64,000 nucleotides of DNA from Saccharomonospora marina XMU15 (lineage in GTDB: Bacteria; Actinomycetota; Actinomycetes; Mycobacteriales; Pseudonocardiaceae), in assembly GCF_000244955.1 (NCBI RefSeq), contig NZ_CM001439.1, positions 4,200,643 to 4,264,642 of the forward strand, written 5' to 3'. Positions 46,060-56,694 of this stretch are shown in pieces. Below the pieces are notes generated by a model. That model was not told where the DNA came from. It saw only the letters and a program-made list of their open reading frames with translations, and ran no database searches. The position numbers and the translations under genes were made by a program. Position 1 is the first letter of the stretch, and each line of letters begins with the position of its first letter.

Positions 46060-46185
46060 CCCGCGAGTCCCCCGCTCTCGCCCGCGAGTTCCCCGCTCTC
46101 GCCCACGAGTTCCCCGCTCTCGCCCACGAGTTCCCCGCTCTCGCCCACGAGTTCTGCGTTCCCGCCCACGAGTTCTGCGCTGCGC
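46060..46185. repeat. 21-bp tandem repeat array 4 (6 units)
   Basis: Six units at 46060, 46081, 46102, 46123, 46144 and 46165, each starting CCCRCGAGT; units 3-6 have CCCACGAGT. Units 1-4 continue CCCCCG or TCCCCG and then CTCTCG; units 5-6 continue TCTGCG. Orientation as in array 1. This is the only array between divergent genes (the mutase and LysE) rather than convergent ones, so it lies in upstream DNA. Confidence 0.9.
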
Positions 46186-46248
46186 CTGGTCACGGCGTCG
46201 CGAAAACCCCGAGCCCCGACGTCGGCGACCGGTATATCGTCGAAAGCC

Positions 46249-46872
46249 GTGACATGGAGCGCGTACAGCAGCTACCTGGTCCTGGTGATTCTCCTCGTAC
46301 TCGCGCCCGGCCCGGACACGATCGTCACGTTGAAGAACTCCTTCGCGGGCGGATTCCGCGGCGGCCTGCTGGCGGCCTCCGGCATCGCCGCGGGCAACGT
46401 CGCACAGGGCACCGCGGTGGCCTTCGGGCTGGGAACGCTGATCGTCGGCTCGCAACCGGTGTTCCACGCCCTGCGCTGGGTCGGCGCGGCCTACCTGTGC
46501 TACCTCGGCGTGCAGGCACTGCGGACGGCATGGCGCGGCGATTACGCCGCCACCGACCAACCCGGCCTCCACTCCAGCGGCTTCAGGCGGTGGCGGGAGG
46601 GCTTCCTGTCCAACGTGACCAACCCGAAGGTGCTCGCGATGTACCTGTCCGTGCTGCCGCAGTTCCTCGATCCCGCCACGGCCGGTGTCCTCGACGGGCT
46701 GCTGCTGGCCTACACCGTCGCCGTCCTCGGCATGCTGTGGCTGTTGCTGCTCGTGCTGTTCGTGAACCGTACCCGCAACTGGCTGGCCAGCCGGCGGGTG
46801 CGCCGGTCGCTGGACGTGGCGACCGGCTCGACCCTCATCGGATTCGCGGGCATGCTCGCGGCGAGGCCGTGA
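46249..46872 (+). CDS. LysE/RhtB-family amino-acid exporter
   Basis: 207 residues from GTG 46249 with a weak GAAAG site; TATCGT 8 nt upstream may be its -10 box. Six helices. LAPGPDTIVTLKNSFAGGFRGGLLAASGIAAGN is the LysE signature, and FLSNVTNPKVLAMYLSVLPQF the conserved second motif with the Asn-Pro-Lys turn. It probably exports an amino acid or related metabolite; substrate unknown. Converges on murA with 10 bp between stops. Confidence 0.88.
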   Translation: MTWSAYSSYLVLVILLVLAPGPDTIVTLKNSFAGGFRGGLLAASGIAAGNVAQGTAVAFGLGTLIVGSQPVFHALRWVGAAYLCYLGVQALRTAWRGDYAATDQPGLHSSGFRRWREGFLSNVTNPKVLAMYLSVLPQFLDPATAGVLDGLLLAYTVAVLGMLWLLLLVLFVNRTRNWLASRRVRRSLDVATGSTLIGFAGMLAARP

Positions 46873-46882
46873 CCTTTGGTCG

Positions 46883-48175
46883 CTAGGACTGTTCCTCGGT
46901 GATCGCCCGCTCGGGATCGGTCGTAACCCGCTCGATACGAGCCCCCAACCGGTTCAGGTTCTCCACGAAGTACGGGTAACCACGGTCGATGTGGAACACG
47001 TCCCATACCTCGGTGACACCTTCGGCGCACAGGCCAGCCAGTACCAGCCCTGCCCCCGCACGGATGTCGGATGCCCACACCGGCGCGCTGGACAGCTTGT
47101 CCACCCCACGCACGACCGCGTGATGACCGTCGGTCCTGGCGTCGGCACCGAGCCGGACCATCTCCTCGATGAAGCGAAACCGTGCCTCGTAGACGTTCTC
47201 GGTAATCATCGACGTGCCCTCCGACACCGACGAAAGCGCGACCGCGAACGGTTGCAGGTCGGTGGCGAACCCCGGATAGGGCAGGGTCACGAAGTCCACA
47301 GCCTGCGGTCGGACATCCTGCACGACGCGGAAGCCCTTCCCGTCGTAGGTGGTCACGTCGGCGCCCGCGAGCCGCAGCTTCTCCAGCACCAGATCGAGGT
47401 GGTGGGGGTCGACACCGGTCACCGTGATGTCGCCCCGCGTCATCGCGGCAGCGAATGCCCATGTCGCACCGACGATCCGGTCACCGATCACCCGGTGCTC
47501 CGTGGGATGCAACCGCTCGACACCCTCGACGGTGAGCGTGGACGTTCCCGCACCTTCGATCTTCGCGCCCATCTCGGTGAGCATCGTGCAGACGTCGATG
47601 ATCTCCGGCTCCCGGGCGGCGTTGTCGATCACCGTGGTGCCCTCGGCCAGCACCGAAGCCATCAGGATGTTCTCCGTGGCCCCCACACTGGGGAAGTCCA
47701 GCCAGATCTGCGAGCCACGGAGGTTGTCCGCCTCGGCGACCACACACCCGTGCTCGATGCTGCTGGTGGCGCCGAGCTTGCGCAGCCCGTTCTGGTGCAT
47801 GTCGAGCGGGCGGGAGCCGATCGCGTCGCCACCGGGCAGCGCCACGACTGCCTGCCTCAGCCGCCCCACCAGCGGGCCGAGCACGCACACCGACGCACGC
47901 AGTTTGCCCATCGCGGGCGAATCCGCGCGATGCGACAGTTGCGACGGCGTCGTGATCCTGGTGACGTCACCGTCGAGTTCGACCTCGCAGCCCACGCTGC
48001 GCAGTACGTCAGCCATGAGCGGGACGTCGAGGATCTGCGGGCAGTTGGTGATGGTCGTCGTGCCCTCCGCCAGCAGGGCCGCGGCCATCAGCTTGAGCAC
48101 GCTGTTCTTGGCGCCGACAACCTCGACCTCGCCGACCAGACGTGCGCCGCCGTGCACGTCGAAGTGCTCACTCAT
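46883..48175 (-). CDS. murA: UDP-N-acetylglucosamine 1-carboxyvinyltransferase MurA with Asp at the fosfomycin site
   Basis: 430 residues. [17 protein letters not shown] holds the Lys-Asn pair that binds PEP/UDP-GlcNAc. The mobile loop, where most enzymes have the catalytic Cys115 (GGCAIG), reads [19 protein letters not shown] with Asp117. The same Asp117 occurs in M. tuberculosis MurA, where it gives intrinsic fosfomycin resistance while keeping activity. [21 protein letters not shown] and RADARTDG-type motifs are normal. First committed step of peptidoglycan synthesis. Confidence 0.96.
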   Translation of the reverse strand: MSEHFDVHGGARLVGEVEVVGAKNSVLKLMAAALLAEGTTTITNCPQILDVPLMADVLRSVGCEVELDGDVTRITTPSQLSHRADSPAMGKLRASVCVLGPLVGRLRQAVVALPGGDAIGSRPLDMHQNGLRKLGATSSIEHGCVVAEADNLRGSQIWLDFPSVGATENILMASVLAEGTTVIDNAAREPEIIDVCTMLTEMGAKIEGAGTSTLTVEGVERLHPTEHRVIGDRIVGATWAFAAAMTRGDITVTGVDPHHLDLVLEKLRLAGADVTTYDGKGFRVVQDVRPQAVDFVTLPYPGFATDLQPFAVALSSVSEGTSMITENVYEARFRFIEEMVRLGADARTDGHHAVVRGVDKLSSAPVWASDIRAGAGLVLAGLCAEGVTEVWDVFHIDRGYPYFVENLNRLGARIERVTTDPERAITEEQS

Positions 48176-48326
48176 GGTCGCCCATCATGCCCGCCTTATC
48201 CGGTGTGCCCCGCGCCGGGGCACGGCTTCACGGAACCAGGTCACAACGGTGGCTTCGGGTGAAACGTTCGCGAGCCCGCGAACGATTGCGATTGGTCGGC
48301 AGGCGATCACGGATCTCCCTTCGCCG

Positions 48327-48332
48327 TAGACT
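48327..48332 (+). promoter_or_regulatory. -10 box for a leaderless adenosyltransferase transcript
   Basis: TAGACT ends 6 nt before the ATG at 48339; no Shine-Dalgarno sequence is present. Confidence 0.5.
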
Positions 48333-48338
48333 CCCGGC

Positions 48339-48911
48339 ATGGCAGTACGGATCAACCGCGTCTACACCAGGGTCGGCGATACCGGCACCACCGCGCTCGG
48401 CGACGGTTCAAGAGTCCCCAAGACCGACCCTCGGCTCGGCGCGTACGCCGACGTCGACGAGACCAACTCCGTCGTCGGGGTCGCCATCGCGCTCGGGGAG
48501 CTGTCCGCCGAGGTCAGCGACGTGCTGCGGGCCGTGCAGAACGATCTTTTCGACGTGGGAGCGGACCTGTCGACCCCGGTGACCCCGAACCCGGAATTTC
48601 CCCCGCTGCGGGTGACCGAGCAATACGTCGAGCGGCTGGAGAACTGGTGTGACGAGTTCAACGACCGGCTCGGCAAACTGACGTCGTTCATCCTGCCGGG
48701 GGGCACGGCGGGCGCCGCACTGCTGCACCAGGCCCGTACGGTCGCGCGCAGAGCGGAGCGTTCCGGCTGGCTGCTGGTCGAAGCCGACGGCGAGCGCACC
48801 AACCCGTTGGCGGTCAAGTATCTGAACCGGCTCTCCGACCTGCTGTTCATTCTGGCGAGGATCGCCAACCCGGACGGCGACGTGCTGTGGCAGCCGGGTG
48901 GGGGCCGCTGA
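48339..48911 (+). CDS. ATP:cob(I)alamin adenosyltransferase, PduO type
   Basis: 190 residues. INRVYTRVGDTGTTALGDGSRVPKTDPRLGAYADVDETNS-type sequence (5-45) is the ATP-binding N-terminus of PduO enzymes, FILPGGTAGAALLHQARTVARRAERSG the conserved PGG helix with catalytic Arg, and AVKYLNRLSDLLFILAR the C-terminal signature. It makes adenosylcobalamin, the cofactor of the ethylmalonyl-CoA mutase 2.4 kb away. Homologous to Rv1314c, which sits at the same place between murA and the atp operon. Confidence 0.93.
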   Translation: MAVRINRVYTRVGDTGTTALGDGSRVPKTDPRLGAYADVDETNSVVGVAIALGELSAEVSDVLRAVQNDLFDVGADLSTPVTPNPEFPPLRVTEQYVERLENWCDEFNDRLGKLTSFILPGGTAGAALLHQARTVARRAERSGWLLVEADGERTNPLAVKYLNRLSDLLFILARIANPDGDVLWQPGGGR

Positions 48912-48922
48912 ACGCGCGGCCG

Positions 48923-49357
48923 TCAGCTCGCGCGCGGAATGCGGCGGCCGGGTGGCGCCGACTCCAGCCAGGAGAGGAAGCCGGTCAGCGCCCCCGGTCC
49001 CATCGCGATCTCGATGGGTTCCTGCCGGGCCGACCCGCAGCGCAGCACGGTGGAACCGGCGGGGACGGCGTACGACTCGTTGCCAACCGGCTCCCTGCGG
49101 TCGGCCACCTGCAGGTTCTCCCTGCGGAATACCCGATCGGGTCCCGTCCGCAGGCTCCACACCCGGTACCAGACGAACTCCTCGCCCTGGTACCTGCCGA
49201 TGCCGAGGTGCCAGCCGGACCGCTCCCTGTCGGGTTGCCAGCGCAACGCCACGCTGACGCCACCCAGCCTGCGCATGCGCAGCCAGCGCAGCGCGTACCA
49301 GCCGGACACCACCAGCAGCACGAGCAGGAGGGCGAGGACTACGATCGCGATGTCCAT
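48923..49357 (-). CDS. DUF2550 membrane-anchored protein (Rv1312-like)
   Basis: 144 residues. One N-terminal membrane helix (IAIVVLALLLVLLVVSGWYAL) with a basic flank (RWLRMRRLGG), then a cytoplasmic or outer soluble domain: VALRWQPDRERSGWHLGIGRYQGEEFVWYRVWSLRTGPDRVF and ALTGFLSWLESAPPG. This DUF2550 protein follows atpC across actinobacteria. Function unknown. It lies 23 bp after atpC and may belong to the ATP synthase transcript. Confidence 0.88.
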   Translation of the reverse strand: MDIAIVVLALLLVLLVVSGWYALRWLRMRRLGGVSVALRWQPDRERSGWHLGIGRYQGEEFVWYRVWSLRTGPDRVFRRENLQVADRREPVGNESYAVPAGSTVLRCGSARQEPIEIAMGPGALTGFLSWLESAPPGRRIPRAS

Positions 49358-49380
49358 GGCCGGCTCCCGCTCATCGTCCG

Positions 49381-49746
49381 TCAGACCGACTGACCAGCCG
49401 CCCGAAGCCGCGCGGCGGCTCTCGCGCGCTCTGTCTCGTCCTCGCCTGTCAAAGCTCGCCGCGCCGCCTCGATGTCGATCTCCTCACCGAGCTCCGCGGA
49501 TTCCGCGAGCACGCTCACGCTGTCGGAGGTGATCGACAGGAAGCCACCGTGCACGGCAGCTGTGATGATGTCGCCGTCGGTGGTGGTCACCTTGACGATG
49601 CCGCCCTCGACCAGTTGCCCGAGCACGGGCTCGTGACCGGGCATCACACCGATCTCACCCTCCGTGGTCTGGGCGACCACGAACGTGGCGGTACCGGACC
49701 ACAGGCGGCGCTCGACGGCCACAACCTCGACGGACATCTCAGCCAC
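49381..49746 (-). CDS. atpC: ATP synthase epsilon subunit
   Basis: 121 residues from GTG 49746, with AGGAGA 6 nt upstream. [41 protein letters not shown] is the N-terminal beta sandwich; the C-terminal helical part is [19 protein letters not shown]...[11 protein letters not shown]. Epsilon couples the c-ring to F1 and can restrain ATP hydrolysis. It is separated from atpD by 123 bp, far more than the other junctions, with a hairpin in the gap. Confidence 0.95.
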   Translation of the reverse strand: MAEMSVEVVAVERRLWSGTATFVVAQTTEGEIGVMPGHEPVLGQLVEGGIVKVTTTDGDIITAAVHGGFLSITSDSVSVLAESAELGEEIDIEAARRALTGEDETERARAAARLRAAGQSV

Positions 49747-49826
49747 GTAGCTCTCCTTCGACTGGCGCGTGGTCCACCCAGTGTAATAGGCGCACCGACG
49801 GTAGCGGCAGGTGATACACGAACGAC

Positions 49827-49855
49827 GGGGCCACATCCACAGTGGACGCCGCCCC
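49827..49855 (-). promoter_or_regulatory. Hairpin in the atpD-atpC gap
   Basis: GGGGC (49827-49831) pairs with GCCCC (49851-49855), with an inner TCCA/TGGA pair. It may act as an attenuator or an mRNA-processing element that sets epsilon expression apart from the other subunits. Confidence 0.35.
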
Positions 49856-49869
49856 GCCGCTCGCGGGAA

Positions 49870-51306
<1,437 letters not shown>

Positions 51307-52239
51307 TTACACATCACTTCCTGTGGCGGCGAGTGCATCGGCCCCACCGACGATTTCGCTGATCTCCTGGGTGATCTGTGCCTGGCGCGCCTGGTTCGCC
51401 AGCCGGGTGTAGGTGTCGACCAGTTCGCTGGCATTGTCCGACGCGGACTTCATGGCGTTGCGCTGGGCGGCCAGCTCGGAAGCCGCCGATTCCAGGAGCG
51501 CCGCGAAGATTCGCGTGTTGATGTACTTCGGCAGCAGCGCGCCGAGCAGCACGTCGGCACTGGGCTCGAAGTCGTACGCGGGCAGGATCGTCTCCGGCTC
51601 CGGGGTGTACTCGACCTCCAGCGGCGCCATCCTGCGGGCGACCGGAGTCTGGGTGAGCATCGAGCGGAACTCGGTGTAGACGATGTGCAGCTCGTCCACA
51701 CCGAGCACGCCGTCGGGGCCGGGCGCGTCGCCCTCGTCGTCGGCACCCGCGAGGAACGCCTTGACCAGAGCCTGTCCGACCTCGGCGGCGTTGTCGTAGT
51801 GCGGCTGCTGGGAGAAGCCCGTCCAGCTGTCGACGACCTCGCGGCCACGGAACCGGAAGTAGTTCAGGCCCTTGCCGCCGACCACGTACAGCCGTGGCTG
51901 CTTGCCCTGCTCCCGAAGCAGCGACAGCAATTCCTCGGCCGTTCGCAACGCGTTGGCGTTGTAGGCGCCGCACAGCCCCTTGTCACTGGTCACCACCAGC
52001 ACGCCGGCCCGCCTGGGGTTCTCCCGCTCCACCAGCAGCGGGTGGTCCAGGTCGGCCGAGGCGCCCGCGAGTGCGGAGAGCACGTTGGTGATCTCCGTCG
52101 CATACGGCCGCGACGCCTCCACCCTCGCCTGCGCCCTGCTGATGCGCGAGGTGGCGATGAGCTCCATCGCCTTGGTGATCTTGCCGATGGATTTGGTCGC
52201 CCGGATCTTCTGCCGGAGCTCACGAAGTTGCGCGGCCAT
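51307..52239 (-). CDS. atpG: ATP synthase gamma subunit
   Basis: 310 residues. [28 protein letters not shown] is the N-terminal rotor helix, [10 protein letters not shown] the conserved catch motif, and [41 protein letters not shown] the C-terminal helix. Gamma is the central shaft that transmits rotation to the beta subunits. An actinobacterial loop (about 190-215, [13 protein letters not shown]) is inserted relative to E. coli. Confidence 0.97.
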   Translation of the reverse strand: MAAQLRELRQKIRATKSIGKITKAMELIATSRISRAQARVEASRPYATEITNVLSALAGASADLDHPLLVERENPRRAGVLVVTSDKGLCGAYNANALRTAEELLSLLREQGKQPRLYVVGGKGLNYFRFRGREVVDSWTGFSQQPHYDNAAEVGQALVKAFLAGADDEGDAPGPDGVLGVDELHIVYTEFRSMLTQTPVARRMAPLEVEYTPEPETILPAYDFEPSADVLLGALLPKYINTRIFAALLESAASELAAQRNAMKSASDNASELVDTYTRLANQARQAQITQEISEIVGGADALAATGSDV

Positions 52240-52245
52240 CGCTGC

Positions 52246-53892
52246 CTACTTCTCCGAAGGGGCCGGACGGTGCACCTTGACGGATTCCTGTCCCACCTTG
52301 TCGGCCTCCATGGGCTCTGCCTCCGGTCCGGTGGCCAGCTGGCCACCCTCGGAGGTGGTGAAGCCCTTCTTGAACTCGGCTACCGCGGCGACGACCCGCT
52401 CGGCGAGCTCGTCGCTCCAGCGGCCCTTGTCGCGGATCTCCGCCAGGATGTCGTCGTGCTTGTGCCGCAGGTTCTGCAGCAACTCGCTGTTGAACCGGCC
52501 GGTGTCCTCGATCGGCACGTCGTCGAAGTGCCCGTTCGTACCGAGGAACACGGTCACCACCTGCTGCTCGACCGGGACCGGCGAGTACTGCGGCTGCTTG
52601 AGCAGTTCGTACAGCCGCGCGCCTCGGTCGAGTTGCGCCTTCGAGGCCGCGTCCAGGTCGGAGGCGAAGGCGGCGAACGCCTTCAGCTCCTCGTACTGGG
52701 ACAGGTCGATTCGCAGCGAACCCGAGACCGTCTTCATGGCCTTGATCTGGGCGTCACCACCCACTCGCGACACCGACGTGGTCACGTCGACGGCGGGCCG
52801 CTGGCCGGAGTTGAACAGGTCGGACTGGAAGAAGCACTGCCCGTCGGTGATCGAGATCACGTTGGTGGGAATGTAGGCGGAGATGTCGTTCGCCTTGGTC
52901 TCGATCACGGGCAGCCCGGTGAGCGAACCGCCACCCAGTTCGTCCGACAGCTTCGCGCAGCGCTCCAGCAGGCGGGAGTGCAAGTAGAACACGTCACCGG
53001 GGAACGCCTCACGGCCCGGCGGGCGGCGCAGCAGCAGCGAGATCGCGCGGTATGCCTCGGCCTGCTTGGTGAGGTCGTCGAAGACGATCAGCACGTGCTT
53101 GCCCTGGTACATCCAGTGCTGGCCGAGTGCCGAGCCCGAGTAGGGAGCCAGCCACTTGTAACCGGCCGAATCCGACGCCGGAGCCGCGACGATCGTCGTG
53201 TAGTCCATCGCGCCCGCGTCCTCGAGGGACTTGCGCACCGAGGCGATCGTCGAACCCTTCTGACCGATCGCGACGTAGATGCAGCGCACCTGCTTGGTGG
53301 GGTCGCCGCTGTCCCAGTTCGACTTCTGGTTGATGATCGTGTCGACGCAGACGGCCGTCTTACCCGTCTTGCGGTCACCAATGATCAACTGGCGCTGGCC
53401 GCGGCCGATCGGTGTCATCGCGTCGATGGCCGTGATACCGGTCTGCAGCGGTTCGGAAACCGGCTGCCGCTCGACGACCGAAGCCGCCTGCAGTTCGAGA
53501 GCGCGCCGCTCGGTGGCCTCGATGTCACCAAGGCCGTCGATCGGCTTGCCGAGCGGGTCGATGGTGCGGCCGAGGAAGCCGTCGCCGACCGGGATCGACA
53601 GGATTCGGCCGGTGCGCTTGACTTCCTGGCCCTCCTCGATGGACTCGTAGTCACCGAGGATGACGACGCCGATCCGACGCGGTTCCAGGTTCTGCGCGAC
53701 GCCCAGGATGCCGCCGGGGAACTCCAGCAGCTCATTGGCCATGGTGGACGGCAGTCCCTCGACGTGGGCGACGCCGTCACCGGTGTCGACGACGACGCCG
53801 ACCTCTTCCCGGCTCACGTCCGGGGAGTAACTCGAGACGTAGTTCTCGATCGCGTTGGCGATCTCATCCGAGGAGATCGTCAGCTCCGCCAT
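52246..53892 (-). CDS. atpA: ATP synthase alpha subunit
   Basis: 548 residues. N-terminal [16 protein letters not shown] beta barrel, Walker [63 protein letters not shown], and ITDGQCFF. An acidic/Lys-rich C-terminal extension of about 35 residues ([18 protein letters not shown]) is typical of actinobacterial alpha subunits, where it is linked to suppression of ATP hydrolysis. 6 bp upstream of atpG. Confidence 0.97.
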   Translation of the reverse strand: MAELTISSDEIANAIENYVSSYSPDVSREEVGVVVDTGDGVAHVEGLPSTMANELLEFPGGILGVAQNLEPRRIGVVILGDYESIEEGQEVKRTGRILSIPVGDGFLGRTIDPLGKPIDGLGDIEATERRALELQAASVVERQPVSEPLQTGITAIDAMTPIGRGQRQLIIGDRKTGKTAVCVDTIINQKSNWDSGDPTKQVRCIYVAIGQKGSTIASVRKSLEDAGAMDYTTIVAAPASDSAGYKWLAPYSGSALGQHWMYQGKHVLIVFDDLTKQAEAYRAISLLLRRPPGREAFPGDVFYLHSRLLERCAKLSDELGGGSLTGLPVIETKANDISAYIPTNVISITDGQCFFQSDLFNSGQRPAVDVTTSVSRVGGDAQIKAMKTVSGSLRIDLSQYEELKAFAAFASDLDAASKAQLDRGARLYELLKQPQYSPVPVEQQVVTVFLGTNGHFDDVPIEDTGRFNSELLQNLRHKHDDILAEIRDKGRWSDELAERVVAAVAEFKKGFTTSEGGQLATGPEAEPMEADKVGQESVKVHRPAPSEK

Positions 53893-53954
53893 GTCGTTCC
53901 CGCTCTCACTTCGTTCCTGCCAGTATGCAAAGTTTGTTCGCTCACCGGGCGGTT

Positions 53955-54776
53955 TCAGCCGGTCAGCTGCCTGCGCAGTGCGTCGAGCCGACCGGCGGCA
54001 CTGCCGTCGATCACCTCGTCGCCGACCCGCACGACCAGGCCGGCCCCGATGCTGGGGTCGAGCTCGACGTGCAAGGCGATCGGCCGCTCGTACAGTTGTC
54101 CGAGCTTCGCCGCCAACCGCTCCCGCTGCTCGCCGGTCAACTCGGTCGCGCTCTTCACGTAGGCGACCGACCGGTTGCTGCGCGCGGCCGCGAGCCCGAC
54201 CAGCTTGTCCACGCCGCTGGCGACGCTTCTGCCACCAGGGCGGGCAACGACCTGTTCCACCAGCACCGCGGTGATCGGGTCGACCTTGTCCGCGACGACG
54301 TTTCGGATCAGGGTCCGCTTCGCGTCGGCGGGTGCCGTCTTGTCCGACAGTGCCCGCTCCAGCTCCGGTTCCGTATCCAGGATACGGGCGATCCGGAACA
54401 GCTCGTCCTCCACCGTGTCCAGTTTGCCGCTCTTTTCGGCCCCCATGAGCAGCGCGGTCTGCCCGAGCGACTCGATACCGTCCACCAGCTCACGCGGGCC
54501 GGACCAGCGGTTGCCTACGACGGCGTCGAGCACGCGCAGCGAGGGGTCGGAGACCTTGCCTTCCAGCAGGCTCCTGACCAGCCGCTTGCGGGCCTCGGGG
54601 TCCGACGAGCCGTCGGAGACGGCCCGCCGTAGCCCGATCTCCCTGGTGAGCAGGCCCACCACGGAGAGCAGCTCCTCCCCGACCGCGGACGGGTCAGCGC
54701 CCGCGTCGCCGAGCACCTCGTCGAGCCGAGCCTCGGCGAAGCTCAGAGCCTCGCGGCTCGCAGCATGCAGCGTCAT
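53955..54776 (-). CDS. atpH: ATP synthase delta subunit
   Basis: 273 residues, longer than E. coli delta (about 177) because of an N-terminal helical extension. In mycobacteria this region is fused to a second b subunit; here delta is free. The C-terminal [53 protein letters not shown]-type sequence (about 215-270) is the conserved OSCP/delta part. It joins the peripheral stalk to the top of F1. 7 bp after atpF. Confidence 0.95.
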   Translation of the reverse strand: MTLHAASREALSFAEARLDEVLGDAGADPSAVGEELLSVVGLLTREIGLRRAVSDGSSDPEARKRLVRSLLEGKVSDPSLRVLDAVVGNRWSGPRELVDGIESLGQTALLMGAEKSGKLDTVEDELFRIARILDTEPELERALSDKTAPADAKRTLIRNVVADKVDPITAVLVEQVVARPGGRSVASGVDKLVGLAAARSNRSVAYVKSATELTGEQRERLAAKLGQLYERPIALHVELDPSIGAGLVVRVGDEVIDGSAAGRLDALRRQLTG

Positions 54777-54783
54777 CTACGCC

Positions 54784-55344
54784 CTACTTCCTCGCTCCGG
54801 CCGCACCATTGCCACTGGCTTCGAGTTCGGCGAGGAACCGGTCGACGGTGCCTCGGCGGCGCGCCTCGTCCTCGAGCGACTCGCCGACGATCCGGCCTGC
54901 CAGCTCGATGGCGTTGCGTCCGAGTTCGGCCCGCAGCTCGGCCACGATCTGCGCGCGCTGGGCCTGCAGCTGGGCCTCGCCCTGCGCGACGATTCGCCGT
55001 GCCTCCTCCTGGGCCTGCTCCCGCAGCTCTTCCTTGATCTGCTCGGCCTCCACCCGCGCGTCGTCGCGGATCTTGGCCGCCTCGGTCCGAGCCTCGGCGA
55101 GCTGCGCCTTGTACTGCGCCAGCGCCTGCTCGGCCTCGGCCTGAGCCTGTTCGGCCTTCTCGATGCCGCCCTCGATCTTGGCGGCCCGCTCCTCGTAGAG
55201 CTTCTCGAAGCGCGGCACCGCGTACTTCTTGAGCAGCCACAGCAGGATCAGGAAGGCCACCAGGCCGAGAAGGACCTCGGACAGGTGCGGCAGAACCGGA
55301 CTCGGCTCCTCTTCCTGGGCCAGGATCATCGATGTCTTGAGCAC
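54784..55344 (-). CDS. atpF: ATP synthase b subunit
   Basis: 186 residues from GTG 55344, supported by GGGAGA 5 nt upstream; the TTG 12 nt earlier has no site. One membrane helix (LSEVLLGLVAFLILLWLLKKYAVP) is followed by a long charged coiled coil (KIEGGIEKAEQAQAEAEQALAQYKAQLAEA..., through residue 160). It forms the peripheral stalk that holds alpha/beta stationary. A Gly/Ala tail ends the protein. Confidence 0.94.
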   Translation of the reverse strand: MLKTSMILAQEEEPSPVLPHLSEVLLGLVAFLILLWLLKKYAVPRFEKLYEERAAKIEGGIEKAEQAQAEAEQALAQYKAQLAEARTEAAKIRDDARVEAEQIKEELREQAQEEARRIVAQGEAQLQAQRAQIVAELRAELGRNAIELAGRIVGESLEDEARRRGTVDRFLAELEASGNGAAGARK

Positions 55345-55372
55345 AGCGTCTCCCAAACAGCCGAAGCCCGGC

Positions 55373-55624
55373 TCAGGCGGAGATGAAGTAGATGACCAGG
55401 CCGATCAGCGCGAGCACCTCGGTCAGCACGAACGTGGTCCAGGCGATACCCATCAGCTTGCCCTGGGCCTCGGGCTGGCGTGCGGTGCCGTTGATGACGG
55501 CCGCCCAGATCAGACCGACACCGATACCGGGGCCGATGGCGCCGAGACCGTAGCCGATAGCGGCAAGACCCGGGTTGATGTCGACCGCGGCCTCCGCGGC
55601 CTGCGCGAGAACAATGTTGCTCAC
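55373..55624 (-). CDS. atpE: ATP synthase c subunit (proteolipid)
   Basis: 83 residues, GTG start, AAAGGGA upstream. Helix 1 holds the tight-packing glycine pattern [14 protein letters not shown]; the polar loop is ARQPEAQG; helix 2 contains the proton-binding Glu69 in [16 protein letters not shown]. It forms the rotating c-ring. A Glu rather than Asp is usual in actinobacteria. A 7-bp hairpin in the leader may modulate its translation. Confidence 0.95.
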   Translation of the reverse strand: MSNIVLAQAAEAAVDINPGLAAIGYGLGAIGPGIGVGLIWAAVINGTARQPEAQGKLMGIAWTTFVLTEVLALIGLVIYFISA

Positions 55625-55646
55625 TTACATATCCCTTTCAACTCGG

Positions 55647-55663
55647 TCCGCAGCCTCTGCGGA
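55647..55663 (-). promoter_or_regulatory. Hairpin in the atpB-atpE leader
   Basis: TCCGCAG-CCT-CTGCGGA, a perfect 7-bp stem with a 3-nt loop, 22 nt upstream of the atpE start codon. It may affect atpE translation or protect the 3' processed RNA; the c subunit is needed in the highest copy number. Confidence 0.45.
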
Positions 55664-55708
55664 TCGGGGGCTTTGCGTTGAGTTCCTGCTCGTGGTCGTG
55701 TTGTCCCG

Positions 55709-56491
55709 TTAGTGGTCGGAGGCGAGTGCCATGCCGATGTAGCCAGCCGACAGCACCGCGAACACGTAGGCCTGGATCACCTGGATCAATGCCTCCACGA
55801 AGGTGAGCAAAATGGCGAAGGCGAACGAGACGACCGACATCGCCTTCAACGCCGGGGCGGCCTCCAACAGCAGATACTCGCCGCCGATGGTGAACACCAG
55901 CAGAATCAGGTGCCCAGCGAACATCGCGGCGAAAACTCGGATCGCCAGCGTGATCGGGTTCATGATGAACTTCTGCAGGAACTCGATCGGCGTCAGCAGC
56001 AGGTAGATCGGCTTCGGCACGCCCGCGGGGGTCAACTGGTTCTTCAGGTAGCCGCCGAGACCGTGCCGCTTGATTCCGACGAAGTGGTAGACCGGGTACA
56101 CGACCAGCACCGAAAGTGCCAGCGGGAACCCGATGTGCGACATCGTCGGGAACTGCAACAGCGGGACGATCCCGAAGATGTTGTTCACGAGAATGAAAGT
56201 GAACAACGCCAGGATCAGTGGCACGAACGGCCTGAAGTCCTTCGATCCGATCTGCTCGCGAGCGATGTTGTTACGACCGAAGTCGTACACCGACTCCGCG
56301 GCGAACTGCCATTTGCTCGGCACGATCTTCAGGTTCCGCGAGGTCAGCAGGAAGAACGCCCCGATGATGATTACCGACAGCACCACCAGCAGCATGGGCT
56401 TGGTGATGCCGAGGAAAATCGGCGGCAGGTTGAAGTCTCCGGCGCCAGGAGGGGCGAACTCGCCACCTTCGGCTAGTACCAGCGCGCCCAA
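55709..56491 (-). CDS. atpB: ATP synthase a subunit
   Basis: 260 residues from TTG 56491, preceded by GGAAGGAG at the correct distance, so an unusual start codon is well supported. Five to six helices. The proton-channel Arg lies in the conserved helix MNPITLAIRVFAAMFAGHLILLVF, and the C-terminal LIQVIQAYVFAVLSAGYIGMALASDH follows. It provides the half channels at the c-ring. The 203-bp upstream gap may hold the main atp promoter. Confidence 0.95.
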   Translation of the reverse strand: MGALVLAEGGEFAPPGAGDFNLPPIFLGITKPMLLVVLSVIIIGAFFLLTSRNLKIVPSKWQFAAESVYDFGRNNIAREQIGSKDFRPFVPLILALFTFILVNNIFGIVPLLQFPTMSHIGFPLALSVLVVYPVYHFVGIKRHGLGGYLKNQLTPAGVPKPIYLLLTPIEFLQKFIMNPITLAIRVFAAMFAGHLILLVFTIGGEYLLLEAAPALKAMSVVSFAFAILLTFVEALIQVIQAYVFAVLSAGYIGMALASDH

Positions 56492-56560
56492 CTGGGCTCC
56501 TTCCGGTTCTCCCGGCCGGCGTTCACTCCGCCGGGGGAATCGTCACGATCTGGACTTAAC

Positions 56561-56582
56561 GTACCCGATACAGATCAGGTAC
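56561..56582. promoter_or_regulatory. Inverted repeat upstream of atpB
   Basis: GTACCCGAT-ACAG-ATCAGGTAC: 9-bp arms with one mismatch (a G-U pair if transcribed from the minus strand). It lies 70 bp before atpB and next to a possible -10 (TACGTT, minus strand). Confidence 0.45.
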
Positions 56583-56694
56583 CTGGAAGCGGATGGCGGC
56601 TGTCGTCGGACCAGCCGTGACCGCCCCATGGCGCGGACGATACCAGCCTCGCGAGCCACTCCGTACGCCCGTACTCCTTAACCGGTGCCGCTGC

